A stretch of 64,000 bases of DNA, taken from the NCBI RefSeq assembly GCF_001039355.2, contig NW_019773703.1, forward strand, positions 413,555 to 477,554, read 5' to 3'. Source of the DNA: Lingula anatina (lineage: Eukaryota > Brachiopoda > Lingulata > Lingulida > Lingulidae). Below the pieces are notes generated by a model that searched no databases, had not been told where the DNA came from, and worked only from the letters and a program-made list of their open reading frames with translations. The position numbers and the translations under genes were made by a program. Below are positions 53,435-64,000 of this stretch, in pieces; within the stretch, counting starts at the first letter, position 1, and the number at the start of each line of letters is the position of its first letter.

Positions 53435-56291
53435 AACAATGATGGTCTGAGTGCGGCATTGTGATCCTATTGTTAGTCACTCACACAGAAATGTGTATAG
53501 GTAACTGGAGTAATGTCAAGTTCTTGAAATTATGTTGTATGAACCCAAGTGTGATAAGAGGATAAATCTTTACTTGCCAAAACAACATTGTTAAGCTATA
53601 ACATCTCTTCCATTCCCTAAACTCAGACAGTTCTTTGCTAATACAGTGACAAAGGAAGATACAAAAGGGTGGTAAGGGATGGGCAAAATTCTATAAAACC
53701 TACAGGCACAGAAAAGTATCTATCTCAAAGACAAACTTTTTCCTCTTTACGAAAAATAAAATTCTACCAAGTGTTCAGCAGTAATGCTGTATGAGACTTA
53801 TAATGTCTGGTATACAATGTCCAGTTCTAACAGGTACATGGAACCCTGGTCCTCATTGACCTGGCGCTGTGTGTGGCACCTTTTGGACCACCGAACTGCA
53901 GCAAAATATCTGGGCAGACGTACTAGTGAATGAATGAAAAAGATTGTTATCAGGATTCATAAATATTCTCACACTACACTTGTATTTGATCTGCATAGAA
54001 CTTATTCCATTTATTTTTTCATAATTTTTTTATTAGAATGAACCTTTGTTTGAACTTTTTATATAAATATGTTTCTTTTCTTTTTCTGACATCTGAAAGT
54101 CATCTAATATCTTTTCTCTCCCATGTTCAAAATAAAATATCAACCCATGCATGCAAACTAATCTATTAAATAACACCCACATTCCCTGCATTTTATCATG
54201 TCTGTTATCAGGATAGTTTTCACCAATCCATCCTTCAGGGGACATGTAGATGTCAAAACACAATCTCCTCAGACTTTTGATACAGGATAACTACCTTAAT
54301 CATGTTCATTTCATCCTTTTCAAGCACAAAATTTTTAAGTGGAAATTGAATGCTAACTTACAATGCCACATTATACTCTGAAGACTTTTTACCCTTTTAA
54401 CAAAAAACAACATATTATTCAAACTGTGTCATAAAAAGCAAAATTACCCATGCAACCATCCCAGATGGAGCTCATTTGGGTGAAGTCTGCTGACAAAGGT
54501 AAAAAAATAAAAATTGTTAGTCTTTGAAAAAAAGTACCTTGTAAGTTGTCAAACTTAGTTCTGTCTGCTCTTCACGTGTGTGTAGACAAAGTAAATTCTA
54601 CCCCAGCCAAGCAGGAAACGCTTTAGTAACCCTGTGGCTTGATGATGAAATGCAAGGTGAATGTCTATATGATCTACAAGAGAGACCCTTTAACCTGGCA
54701 TTTAGCTGGTCAAATGCCGGGTGGCCATCATCACAGGGCTGGATTGTGTGCTCTACCTGCTGATGAGACTATGACCACCGATCCATGAAATCTAATTAGG
54801 TGCTTGTGTTCTTCTTGGGTTAGTGTTTTAAGTGAGACTTCTTTACCAAAGGCATTTCATCCATCCCTGTGTCAGGCAAATGTCAAACTTGATGCCTTAG
54901 TGACACATTATACCTTTACACTTCCTATTGCTGAAAGGCACCATGAGGCATGGTATGGACTTTTATGGGGCTGACTAAGTGTGTGTTTAAGAAGGTTACT
55001 CACAACATACATCTCTGTGTATAAGCGCTTGTCACTTTTCATTGCACTTCCAGAAACCTTCCCATTTATCTGTGTTAAGGACTTGCACTTTCTTCACAGG
55101 AAAAGTGCATGTGTATATGTCTTCTTTTCAAAGCTTTTAGAAACACACCATCTTAAAATACTATAATTTTTGACACCATTTGATGCTCTAAAAATTGAGG
55201 TCAATAAGTACAAATTAAAAAATATGTTTCTATCAATATCATTCCAGTTTGTAAAAAAAACTTGTATTCCAAATAAAACTGTCTTTAAACTTACCTGATA
55301 ATTCATCACTCATCAGAAATCCTTCCTGTCAACTTCACATACCATGAAAAGTTTAAATAGGAATGAACATACTTGCCCAAGCATAGAGCCTGCATTCCCT
55401 TTGACCTCATTAGAGGGCTATTTGAGTCAGACTCATATTTAGTGTCTGAGATAATAGCACATCTAATGACACAAAAATGTAAACAAAAGCTGACATTATC
55501 TGACAGTACAGCACACACAGGGCAAGGGTTTGGGATATCATAAACAATATCTCCAGGCTATGTATATTATTCTGTGGGATCTCATAGAAACTGTCACCAT
55601 ATTTGCCAAGTAAACAAATAAATACAATGTCCACATTGACATTCTAAAATTCAGTATGCAAATAAATATCATTTTAGTAAAATTTGTTCTTTGAAAACTG
55701 CGCTAAAACCATTATACACATCAAATGCAAATCTGCATGTAACATGATGCTTGACCAAGGTTATTCATCAAAACAGGGACACCTTATCTCTCTTTATACT
55801 TGCACTTATAGATGAATCCTGACTCAGAATAATAAAGTCCTCCAGCTATAAGAAAGTCACCAAAGACATTACTGATTAATGGCTTAATTAGTGACCTTCT
55901 GACCTTCTACAGTATATAATTTAAAGGAGTTGTTTGGGTCTTGAGAATGTTCACAGCACTGTTGAGATGAGCTGGGAAAGACATGAAAGTTACCATTTGT
56001 TCAAAGTCACTGTGTATCTTTATAAAATCAATGATAATAACAGTGAAGACAAACAGCAGTTGATGTACCAGTACATTGATTCAGATGTGTACAGTATGTA
56101 CAGTTTACTGTTTTGGATTTAACTTTTTTTGTATATTTCATTATGCTTCCAATTCAAATATGCTTACCTCATAGAAATACTAGCACTGACAAGAGCTTCA
56201 GCGTCTTCACACTAATGCATTTGATACACATTATTGAGGCAGTAGTAGACTGACAGTACAGCGCATAGATACAGGAAAAATATTTCGATAC
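53435..56291 (+). repeat. duplicated segment, MITE-free version (probable alternative haplotype)
   Basis: 53435-53803 matches 52636-53004, and 53804-56291 matches 56824-59332 with scattered substitutions and small indels. It carries the empty MITE site TTATAA at 53798-53803. No gene is seen in it. Confidence 0.85.
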
Positions 56292-56293
56292 GN

Positions 56294-56817
56294 GGATAAA
56301 TTGCGAATTAGGTCACAATTCGAATAAATGCAGTAGTGTGAACGCAAGAGGATTTTTGTAATGCGCATTTTCAAAGTCCTGCAAGCGAGGTGGATTTCTA
56401 AGCGCGATCCGGATAACTTACCGGAATCGACACCTGTACAGATCTAACTGCGCATGTGTGCAGATAAGTGCGGGTATCTATGAACGCTTGTTTATTACTT
56501 TAGCGATTGCACCAAACGTATTTGGAGGTCACCACTCACTACAACATGAGGAAACAAACTTATTTTGCCATCTTATACTTCTCAAGAATGCTGGAATGTC
56601 TTTAGAGTTGCATTTGTCGTCACAAATTTTTGTTGGTATTTTAAGATTTCCTGTGCGGCGCATGCGCGAGTGTTCAAAACAGGAAGTTAAACCTGACATT
56701 TTCAACGTGTAATTCGGTTTCGCTCAGCGTGTGTGAACGCAATACCGAATCGAATTCCTCACGAAAAATTCGGATTATAGAAATGCGCATTTTTGCAACT
56801 GTAGTGTGAATGGGGTA
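56294..56817 (+). mobile_element. MITE, right part
   Basis: Continues the element of 53005-53433 (overlap about 400 bases) and ends GTAGTGTGAATGGGGTA before TTATAA at 56818-56823. Joining the two parts by their overlap gives an element of about 550 bp with inverted TTCACACTAC ends and a TTATAA target duplication. Confidence 0.8.
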
Positions 56818-59332
56818 TTATAATGTCTGGTATACAATGTCCAGTTCTAACAGGTACATGGAACCCTGGTCCTCATTGACCTGGCGCTGTGTGTGGTACC
56901 TTTTGGACCACCGAACTGCAGCAAAATATCTGGGCAGACGTACTAGTGAATGAATGAAAAAGATTGTTATCAGGATTCATAAATATTCTCACACTACACT
57001 TGTATTTGATCTGCATAGAACTTATTCCATTTATTTTTTCATCAATCTTTTTTTATTAGAATGAACCTTTGTTTGAACTTTTTATATAAATATGTTTCTT
57101 TTCTTTTTCTGACATCTGAAAGCCCATGCTATCTATAATATCTTTTCTCTCCCATGTTTAAAATAAAATATCAACCCATGCATGCAAACTAATCTATTAA
57201 ATAACACCCACATTCCCTGCATTTTATCATGTCTGTTATCAGGATAGTTTTCACCAATCCATCCTTCAGGGGACATGTAGATGTCAAAACACAATCTCCT
57301 CAGACTTTTGATACAGGATAACTACCTTAATCATGTTCATTTCATCCTTTTCAAGCACAAAATTTTTAAGTGCAAATAGAATGCTAACTTACAATGCCAC
57401 ATTATACTCTGAAGACTTTTTACCCTTTTAACAAAAAACAACATATTATTTCAAACTGTGTCATAAAAAGCAAAATCACCCATGCAACCATCCCAGATGG
57501 AGCTCATTTGGGTGAGGTCTGCTGACAAAGGTAAAAAAAAATCAAAATTGTTAGTCTTTGAAAAAAGTACCTTGTAAGTTGTCAAACTTAGTTCTGTCTG
57601 CTCTTCACGTGTGTGTACACAAAGTAAATTCTACCCCAGCCAAGCAGGAAACGCTTTAGTAACCTGTGGCTTGATGATGAAATGCAAGGTGAATGTCTAT
57701 ATGATCTACAAGAGAGACCCTTTAACCTGGCATTTAGCTGGTCAAATGCCGGGTGGCCATCATCACAGGGCTGGATTGTGTGCTCTACCTGCTGATGAGA
57801 CTATGACCACCGATCCATGAAATCTAATTAGGTGCTTGTGTTCTTCTTGGGTTAGTGTTTTAAGTGAGACTTCTTTACCAAAGGCATTTCATCCATCCCT
57901 GTGTCAGGCAAATGTCAAACTTGATGCCTTAGTGACACATTATACCTTTACACTTCCTATTACTGAAAGGCACCATGAGGCATGGTATGGACTTTTATGG
58001 GGCTGACTAAGTGTGTGTTTAAGAAGGTTACTCACAACATACATCTCTGTGTATAAGCGCTTGTCACTTTTCATTGCACTTCCAGAAACCTTCCCATTTA
58101 TCTGTGTTAAAGACCTGCACTTTCTTCACGAGAAGAGTGCATGTGTATATGTCTTTTTTCAAAGCTTTAAGAAACATACTATCTTAAAATACTGTACTAT
58201 TTGACACCATTTGATGCTCTAATAGTTTGAAATATTGAGGTCAATAAGTACAAATTAAAAAATACATGTTTATATCAATACCCGTCAAGTTTGTAAAAAA
58301 ACTTGTATTCCAAATAAAACTGTCTTTAAACTTACCTGATAATTCATTGCTCATCAGAAATCCTTCCTGTCAACTTCACATACCATGAACAGTTTAAATA
58401 GGAATGAACATACTTGCACAAGCATAGAGCCTGCATTCCCTTTGACCTCATTAGAGGGCTATTTGAGTCAGACTCATATTTAGTGTCTGAGATAATAGCA
58501 TATCTAATGACACAAAAATGTAAACAAAAGTTGACATTATCAGACAGTACAGCACACACAGGGCAAGGGTTTGGGATAGTATAAGCAATACCTCCAGGCT
58601 ATGTATATTATTCTGTGGGATCCCATACAAACTGTCACCTTATCTTCCATGTAAACAAATATATACTATGTCCACATTGACATTCTAAAATTCAGTATGC
58701 AAATAAATATCATTCTTGTAAAATTTGTTCTTTGAAAACTGCGCTAAAACCATTATACACATCAAATGCAAATCTGCATGTAACATGATACTTGACCAAG
58801 GTTCTTCATCAAAACAGGAACACCTTATCTCTCTTTATACTAGCACTAACAGATGAATCCTGACTCAGAGTAATAAAGTCCTCCAGCTATAAGAAAGTCA
58901 CCAAAGACATTATTGATTAATGGCTTAATTAGTGACCTTCTGACCTTCTACAGTATATAATTTAAAGGAGTTGTTTGGGTCTTGAGAATGTTCACAGCAC
59001 TGTTGAGATGAGCTGGGAAAGACATGAAAGTTACCATTTGTTCAAAGTCACTGTGTATCTTTATAAAATCAATGATAATAACAGTGAAAACAAACAGCAG
59101 TTGATGTACCAGTACACTGATTCAGATGTGTACAGTATGTACAGTTTACCTCAGTTTTGGATTTAACTTTTTTTGTATATTTCATTATGCTTCCAATTCA
59201 AATATGCTTACCTCATAGAAATACTAGCAGTGACAACAGCTTCAGCGTCTTCACACTAATGCATTTGATACACATTATTGAGGCAGTAGTAGACTGACAG
59301 TACAGCGCATAGATACAGGAAAAATATTTCGA
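56818..59332 (+). repeat. duplicated segment, second copy (right flank of MITE)
   Basis: Near-identical to 53798-56291, and afterwards the sequence continues as unique DNA. Together with 52636-53433 it forms one continuous MITE-bearing haplotype. Confidence 0.85.
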
Positions 59333-59669
59333 TAAGTTCGAGAAGTCTTAAGACGACAAGGTAAGATTATAAATCAATACACCATATATAACAGAAGCAC
59401 TGCTTAACAAACATCCGTCCACAGGAATGCATACTGGAAATGGACTTGATTTACGAAATGCCACTGCCAGTGACTGAGTAAGCCAGCCAAGCTGGCCTGT
59501 CACTGTAGCTTTCGTAAAATCAAAACAATGTAACCACCACTATTAAAAGCAGTATCATACTTTATACAACTCCTCACTAACTTGGATATCATTTAAATGT
59601 TTTGAAACAGCGATATAGGAGTCAGTGAGATCAAGATATAAACTATTTTACCAACAGCTTCCCACTTAC

Positions 59670-59948
59670 CGTTCCGTTTGCCAGCGAAGCGATGGCTGAT
59701 TCATTTTCAAGACAGACCAAACCTAAGATACATTTTAGCGTTACATGGATTTAAAACATGCCAAATAAAACAGATTACTAAAAGATACTGTTAAAGATTA
59801 AAAATTTACAACAATATGGATATATTATGCACATTTACCTTAGTAGCAAAAGACACGGGGCAAATTGATTTGGTAACGGCTTTTCTTGGCACACCCGACA
59901 AATTTTATGAATTTCACAGTAGCCGATTGTGTTAGGTGTGACCTCCCA
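59670..59948 (-). other. two candidate exons upstream of CLIP1
   Basis: On the - strand, 59948-59839 is bounded by a GTTGCAG acceptor and an AAG/GTAAAT donor. 59722-59670 is bounded by a CTTAG acceptor and a strong CG/GTAAGT donor. The first is open in one frame (with CEIHKICRVCQEK), but the join reaches a stop five codons into the second. They could be non-coding CLIP1 leader exons, given that an unseen leader is required, or part of another small gene. The 116-bp intron between them is AT-rich. Confidence 0.3.
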
Positions 59949-60122
59949 CTGCAACAAGGATTTCTAAATAGAATATCTAAGAAGCAGAACAGAGTTTAAA
60001 ATTTACATGCCATATATATATATATATATATTCCCTCTAACAGGCATAATATAGTAGTCATGATTATGTCAGCCTTAGAACGTGGTCTTTCCACCTGTGA
60101 ATATTCAAGGTTCTCATGCTTA

Positions 60123-60161
<39 letters not shown>

Positions 60162-61215
60162 GGTGATGGGCCTAAGATTATTTTAAGGGACAAAGTGAGT
60201 TCAAAATACATATCCTAAATAGAAAATCATGTAGATATATTTCAGCCAAAATCCCAAATCAGATACTGGGTCTATTTTATTGAATAACAATAATGCTAAA
60301 AAATCTTGTCGCAAACAATTTTCTAGGTTTTAATAAATGTTGGGTTGTACAGAATTAAACATGTAGAAATAGAAAGATCAAAAATTATGTAATAATAAAA
60401 ATGAAATAAAAACAAAAATGTTATCTTTGCACATTTTAAGTGCATGCAACTGTGAAAGATATATTATCATAAAATTATATGGATTCTATCATTTGCTATA
60501 CTTTTTTTCATCTACTCTACAACTGTAAGGGTTCCATTATCATATTGAAGCTTTTCAAGGACAAAGTCATTTAAGGCTATATAAAAAGCCATAGTCCTTG
60601 TGTTCAAGATTCTCATAATCAATCATCTTATGAAGTGTCAGATATCAGTTGTAATCTCTCGTAGCACTTGTGACTTGTTTAAATTGGCTGTTACAGGATT
60701 CCATAAATGTTGCATCAACATAATTGGCATCCTGCCTGCTCCAACATGAAGAAAGGCTTGACACTTTTCATAGTAAGAGCTGCAGTCAATCCAGGCCTTG
60801 GCTGTAATAGCTGGCTATCAATCACTTGGTTTCACTACATTAGCTGGATGCATCAGTGGTACATCAGGAACACCACTGCTAAATGGGCTCTCGATGTCAG
60901 CTATGCATCTGGTTCATCTTTGTCTCAGGTGTTTTCCAGACTAAAACAGAAAAGTCCAAAATTAATATTACCTCACAAGACTTTTTTAAACATACAATCT
61001 CTCATTTCTTTTAAAATCAACACCTGATAGCAATTTTATGTATTACAGATTTTAAATTAATTTGAATGTAAGGTTTGGTGAATATTTGGTGAATAATGTA
61101 TTACTATGTACATTACTAGGTAGGCAGGATAAATTTGAGAGTTAAAACACCTATCTTTGTTAAAATTTAAATGCTCTATATATAGTGTTCACAGTGAAGC
61201 AAATAAAAGAATAAG
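59949..61215. other. intergenic, no gene seen
   Basis: AT-rich. It holds an AT repeat (60012-60031) and a 32-A run (60126-60157). The 106-codon + strand ORF at 60707-61027 has no homology I recognise and no splice context. Confidence 0.45.
60126..60157 (+). repeat. poly-A run (32 A)
   Basis: Uninterrupted A tract. It could be the tail of an old retroposed sequence, but no body can be recognised upstream. Confidence 0.9.
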
Positions 61216-61429
61216 GCTCTATTCCCATAGATTTTTTGATCGATCTATCCCCGTGGGGAGTCTCACTAGATTACTTTCAGATAATCCGACTTAAATGTCC
61301 GTCCCGCCTACTACAAGCTGTAAGGGTGTAATTAACTTTCGTGTCCGCCCGGCTGACAGCTATTTAGCGTGAACCCCCAGGGAGTTAGGTCGATCTAAAG
61401 TAGGTCGATCTAATCTATGGAAATGGGGT
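61216..61429 (+). mobile_element. 215-bp MITE, copy 1
   Basis: Begins CTCTATTCCCATAGATT and ends AATCTATGGAAATGGGG, giving terminal inverted repeats rich in GATCGATC. It is about 90 percent identical by eye to the reverse complement of 63662-63877. It lies 28 bases past the DNAJC24 stop, so probably within or just beyond its 3' UTR. It has no coding capacity. Confidence 0.85.
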
Positions 61430-61456
61430 GTAAGTGATTCCATCTGCCACCAATAC

Positions 61457-62341
61457 TTACTCTACATGTATAGCCAGAGAGCAGGACTCACAGCAGACTG
61501 TGTCCACACCTAAATCAACACTTGTTTGGTCTAAAATAAAGACATCTCCACAACGACATGGGTAGGTGTGTGCTTCTAGCTCCTCATTGTAGTCAAAGTC
61601 TTCCAAGCAAACCTGTCCATAAATATATTTTATTCATAACACATAAAAATCAATTCTGTATCACTGTATAATACTGCCTAATCTATCACTTTCAATATAG
61701 CTGAACAAAACATGAACCCTTAACAATCGGGTTGTTATCTAAAAAGAATTTATCACTATCTTTTGACAGTTAAAAGAAAGAATACAGATGAGAGATGCCC
61801 TACAACATTAACTTTGAATATGATAACATGCAACTTTGTAAGTTTCAGCTAAATAGTTTACCTTTATATTCAGTGTCAGGCAGTACTCAATCCCCACTCC
61901 CCATCCCCCCTCACAAAGACATGCACCCCAGCCACCACTTTTCCTGGGTCCACATGCTATTTTGTGTATTCCCTCTGTCTGGCAAGGCAACATCTCCCCC
62001 CTCCCCCCCCCCCCCCTCCCCCAAAGCTGTCTTTAGGACATTGAGACTAATTAAGCGATATAAATGTCACGTACAGAATCATGTATTGGGAATTTCTGTG
62101 CAAATTGCCATTCCTTCAATCTGGCATTATAATCTTTCCTGAGATTTTCGTCGCTGAGTGTCTTCCAGGCCCTGTCAACTTGTAGAAAACGCTGGAGTGC
62201 CACGGTGTGCTCTTCTTGGCTCAGCTGTTTGGAAGACAGTTTGTCGGGATGACATTCTAATATCAACTTCTGATAAGATCGTTTCAAATCTTCAATTGAG
62301 TCATCAGGTTCACACGATAAAATCTTGTAGAAGTCTTCCAT
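61457..62341 (-). CDS. DNAJC24: DNAJC24 / DPH4, J-domain zinc protein of diphthamide synthesis
   Basis: Electron-transfer/co-chaperone component used with DPH3 and DPH1/2 in the first step of diphthamide formation on eEF2, in the cytosol. Exons: 62341-62075 and 61612-61457 (GT-AG, phase 0), 140 aa against about 149 in human. Residues 1-75 form a J-domain starting MEDFYKILSCEPDDS with the HPD motif at 31-33. Residues about 85-140 form a CSL/DPH-type zinc finger with ligands C108, C110 (YPCRCG) and C130, C133 (CCESCSL). The start is the first ATG and matches the family's MxxFYxIL beginning. The TAA at 61459-61457 overlaps a GTAAGT, so a spliced longer C terminus is conceivable. Head-to-head with TMX2. 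Confidence 0.92.
61995..62022 (+). repeat. C-rich tract in the DNAJC24 intron
   Basis: C5-T-C14-T-C5-type polypyrimidine run, G-rich on the transcribed strand and a quadruplex candidate. Confidence 0.85.
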
Positions 62342-62498
62342 GTCATCATAGCAATTATCAGGTCATATACATGTCATGTTGAAGGAAATGTAGATATACA
62401 CTGTGCGCGTACTACGGTTTTCACCGATTCGTTTTCTTGCGCAGCACATGCAACTTCCGGCTACTTCCGGTATTTCGAAAGCTTTCAAGAATTTTACA
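62342..62498. promoter_or_regulatory. bidirectional promoter between DNAJC24 and TMX2
   Basis: Only 157 bases separate the two start codons, which point away from each other. The stretch contains CGCGTACTACGG, GCGCAG and two CTTCCGG (ETS/GABP-like) sites around 62453-62470. Such sites are typical of TATA-less shared housekeeping promoters. No TATA box is evident. Confidence 0.7.
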
Positions 62499-64000
62499 AT
62501 GGGTTCGTGGACAGAACTTTTACTACCCCACTATGTGGGAAATTATGCATTATCTCTATTGTTTGTCACGCTGAAGCTTTCGCCGCTGACATGCATATAT
62601 CTATTTGATAATTGCACTCTTGAAATGGTGAGTAATTTAGCTACGTAACATGAAGCCTGTTGTTATTAACAAATGCAGTAAATAATCAGTGACAGTGTAT
62701 CCACATTGGGGTATCTACCAGTACCAGTGGCAGTACCTGGCTAAACCATATCCCTCCAAGAAGAGTATTGTAATGACTGTGACTGCATAACTGCAAGTTT
62801 TCAGTGTGAGTTGTAGCTTAGGCCGTATATACTACTACTGTAAGTTACAGACTGAGGCTAGACATAGGCTATGGCAATCAATATACTACATGTAGTAGCC
62901 CGATTTCTAGCATTTTGTCTCGAATCTAGCACTCCTTTTCTGTATGTTTGATGCCTTATGCTTGATGCATTTTATGCATTTTTTTGTTTGTTTGTTTTTA
63001 GAGAGAAATAGAAATCCTGATGTTCCTTGGGTGCGTCATTGTATTGAAAAACAGAAAGACACGTATGTAACATTTTTGAATTAACATAACAAACCATTTT
63101 AAATGTTTTGATTTGAATTTTATATTGCACTTTTACTAATAGAAAGAAAATCTTTTGAATGAGAAAATTTTGTAAAACCTGTGGCAGAAATTAACAGGAT
63201 CATTTTTTTTTTCAGATTCAATTAAAGATTTCATTGATGTGGGATGTATGTTTGCCAAAATTGCCAGTATTATCATGTTCTTCAGACAGAATGTGCTGAT
63301 GGCTGTTGGATATGGATTACTATGTCTAGGTAACATTATTGTACCACCAGCGTTAGCGCTGGCGGTACACATGGTTTCGGTCTCGTCCGGATCGTTCCGC
63401 CGGCTCCGCCGGACGGCTACCGTTACCGCTTCTCCTCCTANTTGGATCTACTAGTATATATATAATTTATTATATTATTTATCAGTTTGTCAAAATTATT
63501 GTATTCATTTATCTTTTATTGTCATGCAAATGGTGCAGATGCATATCCTTTCTTTTTTGTGGATATAACACTTACGTTTTGTGTAATTCAGTAAATCCCA
63601 ACAGAATGGTGTGAACTAGTGAAAGTAGTGCAACATAAGTTTGACATAAGGTACTGTCTTAGACCCCATTCCCAGAGATTAGATCGATCCAACTAGATCG
63701 ACCTAACTCCCTGGGGTTCACGCTAAATAGCTGTCAGCTGAGCGGGCACGAAAGTTAATTACCCCCTTACAGCTTGTAGTAGGCGGGATGGACATTTAAG
63801 CAAGATTATCTGACAGTAATCTAGTGAGACTCCCCATGGGGATAGATCGATCTAAAATCTATGGGAATGCACCCTTATACGTGAAATTCATGTTAGTCAA
63901 GTCAAATTAAATAAGAACTTTATTTCCAAAAGTAAAAGAGACACTAAATTATAGACATTAAAATTATTAACCATTGTATGATTTTTTGTTTTCAGCACAC
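62499..64000 (+). CDS. TMX2: TMX2-like thioredoxin-related transmembrane protein (5' part)
   Basis: ER (mitochondria-associated membrane) protein of the PDI/thioredoxin-related family. Exons in the window: 62499-62627, 63002-63062, 63216-63329, and an acceptor at 63995 with exon 4 starting at 63996 and leaving the window. Phases 0, 1 and 1 agree, giving about 101 residues. Exon 1 encodes MGSWTELLLPHYVGNYALSL and a hydrophobic segment with signal-anchor character. Exon 2 has REIEILMFLGCVIVLKNRKT, matching the human REVEILMFLSAIVMMKNRR region. Exon 3 has a second hydrophobic stretch (AKIASIIMFFRQNVLMAVGY). The thioredoxin-like domain would lie beyond 64000 and is not seen. Shares its promoter with DNAJC24. 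Confidence 0.88.
63341..63441. other. GC-rich block ending at an N in TMX2 intron 3
   Basis: About 100 bases far richer in GC than the surroundings, starting with a hairpin-forming ACCACCAGCGTTAGCGCTGG and stopping at a single N (63441). It looks like an assembly join or an inserted foreign or low-quality read end, not an exon. Confidence 0.45.
63662..63877 (-). mobile_element. 215-bp MITE, copy 2 (inverted)
   Basis: Reverse-complement partner of 61216-61429, with the same terminal inverted repeats (CCCATAGATT ... GATCGATC) and the same internal order. It lies in TMX2 intron 3. Differences are scattered substitutions, so the copies are not recent twins. Confidence 0.85.

Noticed and set aside
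53195-53464. 89-codon ORF repeated at 56458-56712
   Set aside because: Lies inside the MITE. It is identical only because the DNA is duplicated, and it crosses the N in the first copy.
60707-61027. 106-codon + strand ORF
   Set aside because: Low-complexity-free but unlike any family I know. No start context, and neither strand shows exon borders.
1-64000. tRNA, rRNA or CRISPR arrays
   Set aside because: No cloverleaf with a GGTTCRA-type B box, no rRNA-like stretch and no spaced repeats were seen. The tandem repeats present are microsatellites or coding minisatellites.

Overview
This is nuclear DNA of an animal, most likely a lophotrochozoan invertebrate and probably a mollusc. All protein genes are split by AT-rich introns with GT-AG (rarely GC-AG) borders. 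The recognisable proteins (SENP6/7-type SUMO protease, GH18 chitinase with CBM14 domains, CLIP-170/CLIP1, DPH4/DNAJC24, TMX2) are metazoan. MITE-like elements and a CR1/L2-like LINE relic are present. The taxonomic guess is an inference from gene content and style; the window holds no phylogenetic marker.

Layout: (1) 1-2.3 kb: possible 3' end of an unknown + strand gene and its untranslated or intergenic DNA. (2) 2.4-12.2 kb, + strand: a complete 20-exon SENP6/7-like gene, predicted 1410 aa, carrying two SUMO-interaction-like motifs, a CxxC-CxxC zinc ribbon and a split ULP catalytic domain. (3) 13.8-14.7 kb, - strand: a two-exon gene for an unrecognised 82-aa protein. (4) 15.2-20.6 kb, - strand: a complete secreted chitinase, 922 aa, with a GH18 domain and four CBM14 domains separated by glycine-rich, minisatellite-encoded linkers. 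(5) 20.9-24.6 kb: intergenic, nothing convincing. (6) 24.6-48 kb, - strand: CLIP1, about 1265 aa, with two CAP-Gly domains, a long coiled coil and two C-terminal zinc knuckles. Its introns hold a LINE fragment and candidate alternative exons. (7) 48-61 kb: no confident coding gene. This part contains a 3-kb near-identical duplication broken by single Ns, which looks like two haplotypes placed in tandem by the assembler, one with and one without a 550-bp MITE. (8) 61.4-64 kb: DNAJC24/DPH4 (-) and TMX2 (+, running off the window) diverge from a shared 157-bp promoter. They are flanked by two inverted copies of a 215-bp MITE.

The genes do not form a pathway: they are SUMO deconjugation, chitin hydrolysis, microtubule plus-end tracking, diphthamide biosynthesis and an ER/MAM thioredoxin-like membrane protein. 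Exon models were assembled by hand. Every junction was checked for splice signals and phase continuity, and the four complete multi-exon models close exactly in frame.
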